DNA from: Janthinobacterium psychrotolerans
GTDB taxonomy: Bacteria > Pseudomonadota > Gammaproteobacteria > Burkholderiales > Burkholderiaceae_D
Length of the DNA stretch: 64,000 nt
NCBI RefSeq assembly: GCF_001677885.1
Contig: NZ_LOCQ01000042.1
Coordinates: 24,414-88,413 of the forward strand
Direction: 5' to 3'
Part shown: one piece after another, positions 42,855 to 51,685 of the stretch
How positions within the stretch are numbered: position 1 is the first letter of the stretch
Layout: each line of letters begins with the position of its first letter
Program-made: the position numbers and the translations under genes
The notes under the pieces: generated by a model
The model's database searches: none
What the model saw: the letters and a program-made list of their open reading frames with translations, nothing else
Told to the model about the DNA's origin: nothing

Positions 42855-43952
42855 TCACTGCAACTGCAGGAACAGCGCGGTGCCCATCACGAATGCGCAG
42901 CTGATACGGTCTTTGTTCCCATTCAGAAATTCATCTCCCGCGCGTTGAGGACCATCGCCATACGGCCAGATGTAATCGTCGATGATGATCCATCCGCCGG
43001 ACACCACATGACCCGCCCAGGCGGTGACATCGGCCAGGGCAGCAGCATAGGCATGGTTGCCATCGATGTGCAGCAGCGCGACCTTGCCGGCGTATGTGGT
43101 CGTGCCGAAAGAGGGACTGTGCACAGGGCGCCGCTGGCGGTAATGCTGTTCCGCGTCCACCGACGGCAGGCGCAGATAGTTGATATCGTTCGCGCTGTAA
43201 GGCAGCAGGTTTATCTCGAACACGCGCAAAGCCTCGTCATAGTCATACTGATGGATGCAGTTGTCGACCAGTCCGCCATCATCGTTCTGCGTTACATATT
43301 CGCTCTGCCACGGGTCAATGCACAGGGTCTTACCGATCTCGTACAGGCGCGCCAGGCGCGCCAGGATAAAGGCTGACTTGCCCCAGGCACTGCCGATCTC
43401 GACCACATCGCCGCGCGTGCAATGGCGGGCGATTTCATACAGCGCGCTGATTTTCTCATCGTCGCACATGCCGGGAATGATATTCCCATGGCGAAAAAGG
43501 GCAGCCAGTTGCAACTCTGCAAGTGGCGCCTTGCCACCAGCATGCGTGGCGATCGGCAACGGCGTCGCTTGCGTCTTGCGGGCATGCGCAGTGGCGGCGC
43601 GGTAGCCGCTCATTTCGTCATGTACGGGCGAGGCATTCACCAGCTTGACGGGGGAATCCATGTCCTTGAGCAGATCGTGCAGATAACTCCATACGACAGG
43701 ATTGGGCGTGTAGATGCCTGCCACGCCGCGATGTGCTATCAGTTCCTGCAGGGCTTGTGGAAAGCCGGGATCGTTCACGTAGGGCAGGACAGCCCACTCC
43801 GGGTAGGCTGGCTTGCTGACATCGTAGGCGAGCGATGACGAGCCGATCACGGCCTGGCCATCGCGCTGGCAGCGAGCCAGATAGTCCAGCGAGCGCGGCA
43901 CGCCCGCTGGAAAAATCAGGATCGGTTTATTGATGGTAGTGGATGCGGGCAT
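42855..43952 (-). CDS. Class I SAM-dependent methyltransferase with N-terminal Rossmann-like domain
   Basis: A 365-residue protein. The C-terminal half (about 160-365) is a class I methyltransferase of the Methyltransf_24/cephalosporin-hydroxylase-like kind: GDVVEIGSAWGKSAFILARL is the SAM motif, then LCIDPWQSEYV and VALLHIDGNHAYAAALADVT with AWAGHVVSGGWIIIDDY. The first 130 residues (PILIFPAGVPRSLDYLARCQ, GVAGIYTPNPVVWSYLHDLL) form a separate Rossmann-like part reminiscent of a pre-ATP-grasp fold, of unknown use. AAGGA is 6 bases before the ATG. It may O-methylate the sugar or its acyl group. Confidence 0.75.
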   Translation of the reverse strand: MPASTTINKPILIFPAGVPRSLDYLARCQRDGQAVIGSSSLAYDVSKPAYPEWAVLPYVNDPGFPQALQELIAHRGVAGIYTPNPVVWSYLHDLLKDMDSPVKLVNASPVHDEMSGYRAATAHARKTQATPLPIATHAGGKAPLAELQLAALFRHGNIIPGMCDDEKISALYEIARHCTRGDVVEIGSAWGKSAFILARLARLYEIGKTLCIDPWQSEYVTQNDDGGLVDNCIHQYDYDEALRVFEINLLPYSANDINYLRLPSVDAEQHYRQRRPVHSPSFGTTTYAGKVALLHIDGNHAYAAALADVTAWAGHVVSGGWIIIDDYIWPYGDGPQRAGDEFLNGNKDRISCAFVMGTALFLQLQ

Positions 43953-44002
43953 GGAAGATCCTTGTTGGGTAAGTACGGCCTCATGAGAGGCGCGGCGACG
44001 CG

Positions 44003-45001
44003 CTAAGCTTGCTTGACGGCACGGGCTGCCTGTTCCTGGCGCCGCTTGATCGCCGCAATTTCTTGCAGTAAAGCACGCATGCCGTGTGCTGCCGGCGGCA
44101 AATCATCCTGCAACTGCGTGCGCAGCGCCTTCAACTGGTAGAACGGTACCGCCGGGTACATGTGATGTTCGATATGATAGTTCATCTGCCAATACAGAAA
44201 AGCCAGGAAGGGATGCAGCAGTACGGTTCGGCTATTGAGGCGAAAGTCATCGACATCGGGCTGCATGCCGAAATGCTGTGCCAGCGCCAGTGTCTTGTTG
44301 AGCCAGTCCGCGATGAAGGGGGCCAAGGTCACCAGCAGCAGCAGCGGCCAGTGGCCAGTGGCGACGAAGCCCGTAGCGAGGACCAGGTGGCCAAGCAGGA
44401 TCATGCGGGCCACACGGATTACCTGCCGCTTGCCTGACGCATCTGGAAACAGTCGAGCGCCCCACTGGCCGCGTATGCTCCCCAGGCTGTTTTCAACCAC
44501 AATTCTTAATGCCCGGTACAAGGCCGGCAAGTCGAGCGTCAGTGCCCACAGCCATTCCCGGTAACGCAAGGTCTGCGGCAACCTGACTTCTCCGTCCTGG
44601 TCGCTGAGCACGGTTTTCTGGTGATGGCGGATATGGCTGGCGCGAAAATAAATGTGGTTATTCCAGGTAAGGAAAGCAAACAAGGCCAGGAAGATGTCGT
44701 TGTAGCGGCGTGTCCTGAACACGGTGCGGTGCATCAGTTCATGACCGGCACCGGCCCAGCCGAGGAAGGAATAAAATGTACCGTGGAAAAAAAGAGCCAG
44801 TAGCGCCCAGCCGTAGTGCTGGCCCAGGAACGCTCCATATGCCAGCGACGCCGTAATGCACAGCAACAACAGGTGCGCAGCGACATGCAGCGCACCCTGC
44901 ATGTCGCTGCGCCGGCTGAACCACGCCAGTTGCTCTTTCTTCAGTGGACTGCGGTACCAGTCCACGTGTGGCGCCGCCTTTGTGGCCATGCTGTTCGTCA
45001 T
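44003..45001 (-). CDS. Membrane fatty acid desaturase/hydroxylase
   Basis: A 332-residue integral membrane di-iron enzyme. The three histidine boxes are visible: GHELMH (HxxxH), HIRHH (HxxHH) and YHIEHHMYP (HxxHH), spaced as in acyl-lipid desaturases and related hydroxylases. Hydrophobic stretches flank them (LLLLCITASLAYGAFLG, LVLATGFVATGHWPLLLLVT). The ATG at 45001 is one base after the stop of the upstream methyltransferase gene. In a cluster with an ACP and an acyl-AMP ligase it probably modifies the acyl chain used in the glycan; the choice between desaturation and hydroxylation cannot be read from sequence. Confidence 0.85.
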   Translation of the reverse strand: MTNSMATKAAPHVDWYRSPLKKEQLAWFSRRSDMQGALHVAAHLLLLCITASLAYGAFLGQHYGWALLALFFHGTFYSFLGWAGAGHELMHRTVFRTRRYNDIFLALFAFLTWNNHIYFRASHIRHHQKTVLSDQDGEVRLPQTLRYREWLWALTLDLPALYRALRIVVENSLGSIRGQWGARLFPDASGKRQVIRVARMILLGHLVLATGFVATGHWPLLLLVTLAPFIADWLNKTLALAQHFGMQPDVDDFRLNSRTVLLHPFLAFLYWQMNYHIEHHMYPAVPFYQLKALRTQLQDDLPPAAHGMRALLQEIAAIKRRQEQAARAVKQA

Positions 45002-45002
45002 G

Positions 45003-45746
45003 TCACCGGTCGAGCAGGCTGGTAAAGCGGCCGGTGAGAAGCAAGGCCAGCATCGTGTTTTCCACATGGATTACTGGCGTGGTGCGGCTGAAGTCGTCGA
45101 CGAAGCGGGTCACGTCGCCATGGATGTTCGACCGGTAGTCATGCCACAGGATAACGGCGTCCGGCTTGGCCATCGCCAGCGCGTTTGCCGTATCGATGGC
45201 CACGGTCTCGTAGTCATGGGCGCCATCGATGAAGATGAAATCGAATTGGCCGGCCAATTGTTGCCCCTGAGGATCGAGCTTGCGGCTGTTCAGGTGCATG
45301 CGGCTGATGCGCGATTGCACGTTGGCGTCGGCGCGGTCGATGTAGAACGCGCCTTTTTGCGCAAATTGGCGCCGCAAATAGTTGTCGTTCTCGGTATCAT
45401 TTTGCAGGATCAGGGCCGCGGTGTCTCCTTCCGGTGACCTGGCGTCGATCTCGTCAGGCGGCAGATCCAGTGTGGTGATGTGTGCCGGCGCCGGTGCATT
45501 GCTTGCCAGCAGCACCGAGGTGGCGCCCATGTAAGTGCCGAATTCAAAAAAACTGAGCGCGCCCGTCAGCTTGGCCAGGCTGACCAGGATCGAACTTTCC
45601 AGCAGGGTCATGCCACCGATGGCGCTGCTCGGAATGCTGACGCTGAACATGATGTTGTCATGAGGATGGGCTGCTTCGATCTGTTGAAAAAGCACTTTCG
45701 GGCGTATCGAGCGCACTTGGGGCGTTGCGGTATTGGTCGGGGTCAT
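45003..45746 (-). CDS. Class I SAM-dependent methyltransferase (Methyltransf_24 type)
   Basis: A 247-residue O-methyltransferase-like protein. SAM-binding motif I is ALSFFEFGTYMGATSVLLAS; the acidic residue follows in HITTLDLPPDE; QFDFIFIDGAHDYETVAIDT is motif IV with the usual IDGAH; then AVILWHDYRSN. The start at 45746 has AGGA 7 bases upstream; the longer frame to 45812 lies inside the FkbM gene. It is the second of three methyltransferases in this run, so the product is probably methylated at more than one position or these act on different intermediates. Confidence 0.8.
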   Translation of the reverse strand: MTPTNTATPQVRSIRPKVLFQQIEAAHPHDNIMFSVSIPSSAIGGMTLLESSILVSLAKLTGALSFFEFGTYMGATSVLLASNAPAPAHITTLDLPPDEIDARSPEGDTAALILQNDTENDNYLRRQFAQKGAFYIDRADANVQSRISRMHLNSRKLDPQGQQLAGQFDFIFIDGAHDYETVAIDTANALAMAKPDAVILWHDYRSNIHGDVTRFVDDFSRTTPVIHVENTMLALLLTGRFTSLLDR

Positions 45747-45757
45747 GAGGTATCCTG

Positions 45758-46861
45758 TCAAGTGGGCTGGCCGGTACGGCGCGGTACGAAAAACATGATG
45801 GTTTCCGACCATCCCTGCGTGTAGTGGCGCAAGTACAAGTCGTAGTCCTGGCGTAACGTGGCGATGTAGTCGGGAATGCGGTGAAAGTCGGACGCATTAT
45901 GATAAACGGAAATAGCGAGTTTGGGATGGTCCTCGCGGATATGCCGCTGAGCGCCGGCGAGTGCCTGCATTTCCCAACCCTCCAGGTCCATCTTGATGAA
46001 GCTGACTGGCTGCGTAAGTGCGGCATCGAGGGTGGTGACTTCAATGCTGCTCGCGCCTGCCGAACTGACCGCGCTCGCCGAGCCGGCGTCGGGATTGAAC
46101 CACAGCGTGCCCGCTTGATCCGAAATACCCTGCTCGACGAAACTGATGTCGCGTCGTTGTGTCAGGCGTATCTTGGCCGCCTGCATATTCTTGGCCGACG
46201 GTTCGAATAAAAAGACGTGCTGATAATCGGGATAGCGGTCGCAAAAAATTTCCGTGGTGTCACCGTCGAAGCCGCCGGCATCGACAAACACTTCACCCGA
46301 CAGTTGCAGGAAATGTTCGAAATACTGGTCCGCGAAGCGTACGCTATACGATGCCATGTGTTCCGGCGCGGCGCTGAGGCGAAATCGCAGCACATCGTCG
46401 AACACCAGTTTCGATGCGTTATCGGCAAACTGTTCGCGCAGCTGGCGCCAGCGCTGCGACCGGGCGGCGACATCGGCCCGCATTTCCGCCACAAACGCCG
46501 GCAAGGGGATCAGGTCCGGCCGCTCGGCCAGCAGGTCGGCATAGCTCAGGCAAGCCCTCAAGGGTTGCCGGGCCAGCTTGCGCGCCGCCTCCACGGGAGC
46601 GATCGACATGGCGCAATTGACCACCATCGCGTCGGCTGGAAGCTGTGTAATGGAAACGACCGGCAATCCTTGCCACTGTTCGCCGCTGGCGCCGTCATCC
46701 ACGATCGCGTCGATGGCCGCTCCCAGCACGCCCAGCAGGGCCAGCGCATGTTCGTTGCGGCCTAATAAAAACCGCGGACCTGCCACGGAGGCGGACAGGA
46801 ACTGACGTGCCGCCTCGGCAGCGGCAGTGTGTGGCGCGATCGGTGTTGCATTTACTGGCAT
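45758..46861 (-). CDS. FkbM family methyltransferase
   Basis: A 367-residue protein with a C-terminal FkbM methyltransferase domain (about 185-360): GEVFVDAGGFDGDTTEIFCD, QHVFLFEPSAKNMQAAKIRL, VTTLDAALTQPVSFIKMDLE with GWEMQALAGAQRHIRE, and LAISVYHNASDFHRIPDYI. The N-terminal 150 residues contain a nucleotide-sugar-fold-like segment (FLLGRNEHALALLGVLGAAI with DAIVDDGASG). FkbM enzymes commonly O-methylate sugars or polyketides. GGAGAAA is 5 bases upstream of the ATG. It lies between the ACP gene and the second methyltransferase. Confidence 0.88.
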   Translation of the reverse strand: MPVNATPIAPHTAAAEAARQFLSASVAGPRFLLGRNEHALALLGVLGAAIDAIVDDGASGEQWQGLPVVSITQLPADAMVVNCAMSIAPVEAARKLARQPLRACLSYADLLAERPDLIPLPAFVAEMRADVAARSQRWRQLREQFADNASKLVFDDVLRFRLSAAPEHMASYSVRFADQYFEHFLQLSGEVFVDAGGFDGDTTEIFCDRYPDYQHVFLFEPSAKNMQAAKIRLTQRRDISFVEQGISDQAGTLWFNPDAGSASAVSSAGASSIEVTTLDAALTQPVSFIKMDLEGWEMQALAGAQRHIREDHPKLAISVYHNASDFHRIPDYIATLRQDYDLYLRHYTQGWSETIMFFVPRRTGQPT

Positions 46862-46900
46862 GGGGTTTCTCCGTGCATGGCATGCGTGACTGGTGCCAGC

Positions 46901-47143
46901 TCAGGCAATTTTTTCGTCGATCAGGTCGACGAGGCCGCGCACGGAGCGAAATTGCTCCGAGGCGATGTCGTCATCGCTGAGGGTAATGTCGAATCTGGCT
47001 TCGAGCTCCAAAATGAACTTGATGATGGCCATCGAGTCGACAATGCCGGCGCTGACAAAGTCGCTGTCGTCGGTGAAGTCCACCGGCAGTGGCGATTTCC
47101 TGGCCAGCAAGACGAGGATGAAGGAGTGAACGGTGTCTTGCAT
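46901..47143 (-). CDS. Free-standing acyl carrier protein
   Basis: An 80-residue acidic protein with the ACP pattern: TDDSDFVSAGIVDSMAIIKF and ILELEARFDITLSDDDIA, where the Ser of VDSM is the expected phosphopantetheine site, followed by helix III (FRSVRGLVDLIDEKIA). The start at 47143 is the only one that gives an ACP-length protein; the longer ORF overlaps the oxidoreductase gene. With the adjacent acyl-AMP ligase it probably carries the acyl group destined for the sugar. It is unlikely to be the housekeeping AcpP, which is normally in the fab cluster. Confidence 0.88.
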   Translation of the reverse strand: MQDTVHSFILVLLARKSPLPVDFTDDSDFVSAGIVDSMAIIKFILELEARFDITLSDDDIASEQFRSVRGLVDLIDEKIA

Positions 47144-47165
47144 ATCTTTGCTTTCTGAATAAGGA

Positions 47166-48320
47166 TCAGGACTGGACCGATTCCCAGCGGCGGCTTTGCG
47201 ATGATGCGACCATGGCCTCCAGGAAGTACATGCCTTCCAGGGCCAGTTCCGCACCGAAGCGGGGGCTGTCCTGCCATGGCAAGCCTTGTTGAAACTGGCG
47301 TACACCGACAGCAATGTCGGCATACAAATTGGCGAATGCTTCAATGAAACCCGCCGGGTGACCTGCCTTGAAACGGTTGTAGCGCAAGGCATTGCTCACT
47401 TCCACCTTGCCGGCGCGGTCGATGATTTCGCGTCGGCCATCCATATGCGACAAGCTCAGTTCCTCTGGCTGGGCCTGGTACCATTCGGCCGCCGCGCGAT
47501 CGCCATAGATACGGATGCGCAAGCCATTGCGGTGGCCCAGCGCCGATTTGCTGAACCAGAATTGGCCTTGGATATTGTTGCTGTATCGGCACAGGCAGCT
47601 CGCATTGTCCACCACACCGTTGAACCAGCCGTAATGGTTCTGGTCGGAAACCAGCTCCAGCGGTTTTTGTTCCGTCAGGTACGATACCATCTGATGCAGG
47701 TGCACTCCGAGGTCCAGATGCAGCGTGGGGATGGCGCCGTCCGACAGACGCCAGGCCTGCGGTACGGGCTTGTTACCTTTGGCGTCCACCCGCACGAACC
47801 CTTCCTGTGGCATTTCAGCCTGGAAATGCAGGATATTGCCGAGCTTGCCATCCCGCATGGCCTGGGCAAGTTCGCGCAGCATCGGATAGCCCGCATAGTT
47901 GTAGGTGACCGCCAGGAACGCCTGATGTTCATTGCGCACCTCGATAATCTGGCGTGCCTGTGCGCTGTTGGTGGCGAGCGATTTTTCACAGATGACGGGG
48001 ATCCCCGCACGCATGCAGGCCAGCACGCTGTCCAGGTGTGACGGCGTCGGGGTCAGGATCACGACCGCATCGATTTGGCCTTGCTCGTTGTCCAGCAATT
48101 GCTGCCATGTCGCGTAGATGCGCCGTTGGTCAACACCGTAAATTTGCCCGGTTTCCTGATTCGAATCCTGATGCCGGCTGAAGCAGCCGGCGACCAGGAC
48201 CCACAAGCCATCCATGGCGCTTGAGACAAAATGCGCGTAGCCAACAGCGGAGCTGCGTGAGCCACCGATGAAAGCGAGTCGCAATGGCGCTGGCGATGCT
48301 GCGGCGTGGGTATTTTCCAT
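47166..48320 (-). CDS. Gfo/Idh/MocA family NAD(P)-dependent oxidoreductase
   Basis: A 384-residue sugar oxidoreductase. N-terminal Rossmann domain: LRLAFIGGSRSSAVGYAHF, DAVVILTPTPSHLDSVLACM, then the EKP-type motif written EKS (PVICEKSLATNSAQARQI). C-terminal Gfo fold: TLHLDLGVHLHQMVSYLTEQ contains the conserved D-x-G-x-H catalytic region. Family members oxidise or reduce UDP-, GDP- or dTDP-sugars at C3 or C4, or scyllo-inositol. In this run it most likely provides a keto-sugar for the DegT aminotransferase. It is 2 bases after the ligase stop. Confidence 0.85.
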   Translation of the reverse strand: MENTHAAASPAPLRLAFIGGSRSSAVGYAHFVSSAMDGLWVLVAGCFSRHQDSNQETGQIYGVDQRRIYATWQQLLDNEQGQIDAVVILTPTPSHLDSVLACMRAGIPVICEKSLATNSAQARQIIEVRNEHQAFLAVTYNYAGYPMLRELAQAMRDGKLGNILHFQAEMPQEGFVRVDAKGNKPVPQAWRLSDGAIPTLHLDLGVHLHQMVSYLTEQKPLELVSDQNHYGWFNGVVDNASCLCRYSNNIQGQFWFSKSALGHRNGLRIRIYGDRAAAEWYQAQPEELSLSHMDGRREIIDRAGKVEVSNALRYNRFKAGHPAGFIEAFANLYADIAVGVRQFQQGLPWQDSPRFGAELALEGMYFLEAMVASSQSRRWESVQS

Positions 48321-48322
48321 GT

Positions 48323-49882
48323 TTATTTTTGCCCCTTGGCAGTTGAATAGGTCTGCACCAGCTCGAATTTCATCAGCTTGCCCATGCTGTTTTTTGGCAA
48401 CTGCTCGACGACGAAGAATTGTCTTGGCTGCTGGAAGTCAGCCAGCTGGTGCGCGCAGTGAAAGCGCAGCTCGCGCAGATTGAAGCGCGCGGCATCGTTG
48501 GGCACCAGCGCGACCGCCACCACCTCGCCCAGCTTGGCGTCAGGATAGGCGAAGGCCGCACTTTCTCTGACCGTACCGTGTTGCGCGATGACTGCTTCGA
48601 TGTCGGACGGATAAATATTGATGCCGCCTGAAATAATCACATCTTTCTTGCGTCCAAGAAAGTATAAAAAACCGTCTTCATCAAGCCGGCCTATATCGCC
48701 GGTACGGAAATACTCGCCGTGCATGGCCGCCCGGGTCAGTTCCGGCAATTGGAAGTAGCCGCCAAACAGCATGCCCGTCTTGCAGGCGATTTCCCCTGCT
48801 TTGCCTGGCGGCAATTCGATATCCCCCTCTCCCAGGATGCGCAGTTCGACGCCTGGCGCCGCCTTGCCGACCGACTGCAGCTTGCTGCGGGCTGCCTGGC
48901 TGTCGAGGTTGGTTGCGATGGCAATTTCAGAAGCACCGTAGCATTCATGGAAATCACAGGAAAACCGCTGCAGCAGTTCGACCTTGACGGCGTCTTCCAG
49001 CAGTGCCGAGGACGAAACGACGCAACGCAGGCTGGTGATGTCGTGCTCGTCTTGCGCCAGTTCCATCGCGATCTGCTTGAGTTGCGAGGAAACTGCAATC
49101 GTGAAGCTCACCTGTTGCCCCTGCACGCAGCGCAGCCATGCCTGAGCTGAAAAATGGGCCATCACAATCGCAGTGCCGCCGGTGAGCAGCGGCAACAGCA
49201 CCAGGCGCTCGGCCAGCGAGTGATAGAGCGGGGTGGCGGCGAGTATGCGATCGTCTGGCACCACGTCATACAATTGCACTGCCGCGCGCACACGGTTGAG
49301 CTTGGTGCGTTGCGTCAGCACGATCGGTTTCGGATGGCCGGTCGAACCGGATGTCATGGTCAGGATCAGTGCGTCGTCGCCGCGCCCCAGATTCAGTGGC
49401 CTGGCATCGGCGGGCACCAATTGCAGCAACGCTGCCAGGGAAACAGCATTATTGGCGGTATCATCAATGCTGATCCAGAGTCCTGCGGAGGCACCGCCAG
49501 CGGCGTGCTCGCGCAGCTCGGCGAGGTGTTGCGAGCGCGATACTAAGTGAGTAACCCGCCCTGCCTCGAATGCGCGCCAAGCCGCCGCTGGCGGCAGGCC
49601 CGGACTGAGTGGCACGAGGCAGGCGCCCAGATCGGCGGCGGCCAGCATGAGGGCGACAAACTCCATGCAGTTTGGCAAGATGACACCGATCTGCTCGCCC
49701 CGCGACACGCCATTTGCCGCCATCGCGTTGGAAAGCCGGCCTGCCAGTCGTGCCAGCTCTGCATAACTGATGTCGCACCCATCGCATGACAGCGCCAACT
49801 TTTGTGGTGTAGCGGCGGCATGGCCGAAGAAAATATTGCTGATCGTGTCTCCGGCAGCGAAGGATGTGTCGCTCATGTTCAT
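48323..49882 (-). CDS. AMP-dependent acyl-CoA/acyl-ACP synthetase
   Basis: A 519-residue adenylate-forming enzyme (ANL superfamily). Motifs: ALILTMTSGSTGHPKPIVLT (P-loop A3), CYGASEIAIAT, GEYFRTGDIGRLDEDGFLYF with LGRKKDVIISGGINIYPSDI (A7/A8), and the C-terminal LPKNSMGKLMKFEL with the catalytic Lys. It activates a carboxylic acid with ATP and passes it to CoA or, given the ACP gene two genes downstream, to the ACP. The acid is unknown. Start at 49882 (49876 is an alternative), one base after the acyltransferase stop. Confidence 0.88.
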   Translation of the reverse strand: MNMSDTSFAAGDTISNIFFGHAAATPQKLALSCDGCDISYAELARLAGRLSNAMAANGVSRGEQIGVILPNCMEFVALMLAAADLGACLVPLSPGLPPAAAWRAFEAGRVTHLVSRSQHLAELREHAAGGASAGLWISIDDTANNAVSLAALLQLVPADARPLNLGRGDDALILTMTSGSTGHPKPIVLTQRTKLNRVRAAVQLYDVVPDDRILAATPLYHSLAERLVLLPLLTGGTAIVMAHFSAQAWLRCVQGQQVSFTIAVSSQLKQIAMELAQDEHDITSLRCVVSSSALLEDAVKVELLQRFSCDFHECYGASEIAIATNLDSQAARSKLQSVGKAAPGVELRILGEGDIELPPGKAGEIACKTGMLFGGYFQLPELTRAAMHGEYFRTGDIGRLDEDGFLYFLGRKKDVIISGGINIYPSDIEAVIAQHGTVRESAAFAYPDAKLGEVVAVALVPNDAARFNLRELRFHCAHQLADFQQPRQFFVVEQLPKNSMGKLMKFELVQTYSTAKGQK

Positions 49883-49883
49883 T

Positions 49884-50552
49884 TTACAGGCCGGCAAATT
49901 TCAGGAAGGTGTCGCTGTTCAGCCGGAACAGCTGCCCCGGTTCAGACAGATACACCTGATCGTCAAGCGTATCCCGATTGATCAGCGTATTGGCGGCGAT
50001 GAAGTTGCGCGCACCGATGCGCAGGCCATGCGTTGCTGAAGCATTCACACCAAAGAAACAGGCCTCGCCGATATGGCAGCCGCCTGCGATGGAAATGCCG
50101 GCATTGATCCAGCCATAAGCACCGATATGGCAATCATGGCCCAGATTGACATTGCTCGAAATAAATGTGCCACGGCCTATGCGGCAACCCGGATGTATCG
50201 ATACATGATCGAGCACGATGCAGCCGTCCTCGATCGTGGCGTCGTCGTGACGGATGACTGACTCGTGCACGAAGCTGGCAAAGCGATAACCTTTGTGCTC
50301 GGCTTCAACGTGCTTGCGGGCGCGCAAGGCATTCATGTCCGTGAAACCGACTGCGATCAGCATGGCATGCCCAGACGGCGGAAAATGCCGCTCGACCTGG
50401 CTGAACGCCAGCAGCGGCAAACCGAGAAACTCCGGCCGTGCATGGTCGATACAGCTGTCATCGACCGTGAAGCCAACGATGTCCATGCTGTGGCGCGCAT
50501 ACGAATAGAGCAGTCTCGCAATGGATCCATTGCCGTAAATAATGGTTTTCAT
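49884..50552 (-). CDS. PglD/VioB-like sugar N-acyltransferase (hexapeptide repeat)
   Basis: A 222-residue protein with an N-terminal small Rossmann domain (MKTIIYGNGSIARLLYSYAR) and a C-terminal left-handed beta-helix (IEDGCIVLDHVSIHPGCRIG, RGTFISSNVNLGHDCHIGAY, WINAGISIAGGCHIGEACFF, GVNASATHGLRIGARNFIAA), where the His of NLGHDC is the likely general base. This is the fold of PglD, PerB and VioB, which acylate 4-amino-4,6-dideoxy sugars. It overlaps the DegT gene by 4 bases, as vioA/vioB pairs do. Whether the donor is acetyl-CoA or the acyl-ACP of this cluster is open. Confidence 0.85.
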   Translation of the reverse strand: MKTIIYGNGSIARLLYSYARHSMDIVGFTVDDSCIDHARPEFLGLPLLAFSQVERHFPPSGHAMLIAVGFTDMNALRARKHVEAEHKGYRFASFVHESVIRHDDATIEDGCIVLDHVSIHPGCRIGRGTFISSNVNLGHDCHIGAYGWINAGISIAGGCHIGEACFFGVNASATHGLRIGARNFIAANTLINRDTLDDQVYLSEPGQLFRLNSDTFLKFAGL

Positions 50553-51685
50553 GATGGCGTGGTGACGGAACGGGCGAGGCGAATCACCTCGACGATGCGA
50601 TCCTGTTGCACAGCTTGCAGTTCTGGGTAGATCGGCAGACAAATCACGCGGTCTGCCATCTTGCCTGCCAGCGGCAAGTTGGCGCGCGCCGCCGAAGGCA
50701 TGTTGCGGTACATGGGAAAATCGCTGATCAGGGGGTAAAAATAACGCCGTGCAATAATGCCGGACTGGCGCAACGCTTCAAACAGCACGTCACGTGACAG
50801 GGGGTAGTCTGGCTGTACCAGGATCGGAAAGTATGAGTGGTTGGCAACCGCGTCAGGCGCGTCGGGCGGGCAGTCTATGCCCGCTATTGCGGCCAGCTGC
50901 TCTCGATAGCGGTGCGCCACTTGCGTACGCTGGTCCAGCGCGGCGTCGATATTTTTCAGCTGCAGCAGACCAAACGCGGCGTTGATCTCGCTCATCTTGC
51001 CGTTGATACCGGCCGCCACCACCGTTACCTCATCGATGAAGCCGAAGTTTTTCAGATGGTCGATATGGCGCTTCGTCTTGGCATCGCTGCAAACGATGGC
51101 GCCGCCTTCGAAAGTGTTGAATACTTTTGTCGCGTGAAAGCTCAGCACCGACAGGTCGCCATGCGTGAGCAGACTGTTGCCCTGGTAGTTGACGCCGAAG
51201 GCGTGGGCCGCGTCATAGATGACTTTCAAGCCATAATTGGCGGCAATTTCTTCGATCGCGGCGACGTCGCAAGGCCGGCCATAGCAGTGCACTGGCATGA
51301 TGGCGGTCGTCTGCGGCGTGATCGCCGCTTCGATCTTTGCGGGATCCAGATTGAAGGTCTGCGGCGCGATATCCACAAATACCGGCTTGATGCCATTCCA
51401 TAGCAGGGAATGGGCAGTTGCCACGAACGAATAGGGCGAGGTGATCACTTCGCCTGTGATGCGCAGCGACTGCAGGGCGGTCATCAGGGCCAGCGTGCCG
51501 TTGGAAAACAGCGAAATGTACTTCACACCCAGGTAATCGGCCAGCGCCTGTTCCAGCTGACGATGGAAGGGGCCGCCATTGGTCAGAATTTTGTTATCCC
51601 AGATTTGCTGCAGATATGGCATGAATTCTTCCAGCGCCGGCAGTGTGGGCTGGGTAATGTAGATCGGTTTTTCTTCGCGGCTCAT
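50549..51685 (-). CDS. DegT/DnrJ/EryC1 sugar aminotransferase, VioA-like
   Basis: A 378-residue PLP-dependent aminotransferase for nucleotide sugars. It reads ITQPTLPALEEFMPYLQQIW at the start, FSNGTLALMTALQSL, VIYDAAHAFGVNYQGNSLL, SVLSFHATKVFNTFEGGAIV with the PLP Lys in HATKVFN, and INGKMSEINAAFGLLQL. The HATKVFNTFEGG wording is typical of VioA/QdtB-type enzymes that make dTDP-4-amino-4,6-dideoxy (viosamine) or 3-amino sugars. AAGGA is 5 bases before the ATG. No rmlA/rmlB gene is in the window, so the keto-sugar must come from elsewhere or from the Gfo enzyme. Confidence 0.9.
   Translation of the reverse strand: MSREEKPIYITQPTLPALEEFMPYLQQIWDNKILTNGGPFHRQLEQALADYLGVKYISLFSNGTLALMTALQSLRITGEVITSPYSFVATAHSLLWNGIKPVFVDIAPQTFNLDPAKIEAAITPQTTAIMPVHCYGRPCDVAAIEEIAANYGLKVIYDAAHAFGVNYQGNSLLTHGDLSVLSFHATKVFNTFEGGAIVCSDAKTKRHIDHLKNFGFIDEVTVVAAGINGKMSEINAAFGLLQLKNIDAALDQRTQVAHRYREQLAAIAGIDCPPDAPDAVANHSYFPILVQPDYPLSRDVLFEALRQSGIIARRYFYPLISDFPMYRNMPSAARANLPLAGKMADRVICLPIYPELQAVQQDRIVEVIRLARSVTTPS

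Noticed and set aside
42855..46861. Reading the three methyltransferases as antibiotic or polyketide biosynthesis
   Set aside because: FkbM and ACP can occur there, but no ketosynthase, thioesterase or NRPS module is present, and flanking GT41 genes plus the flagellin point to glycan modification.
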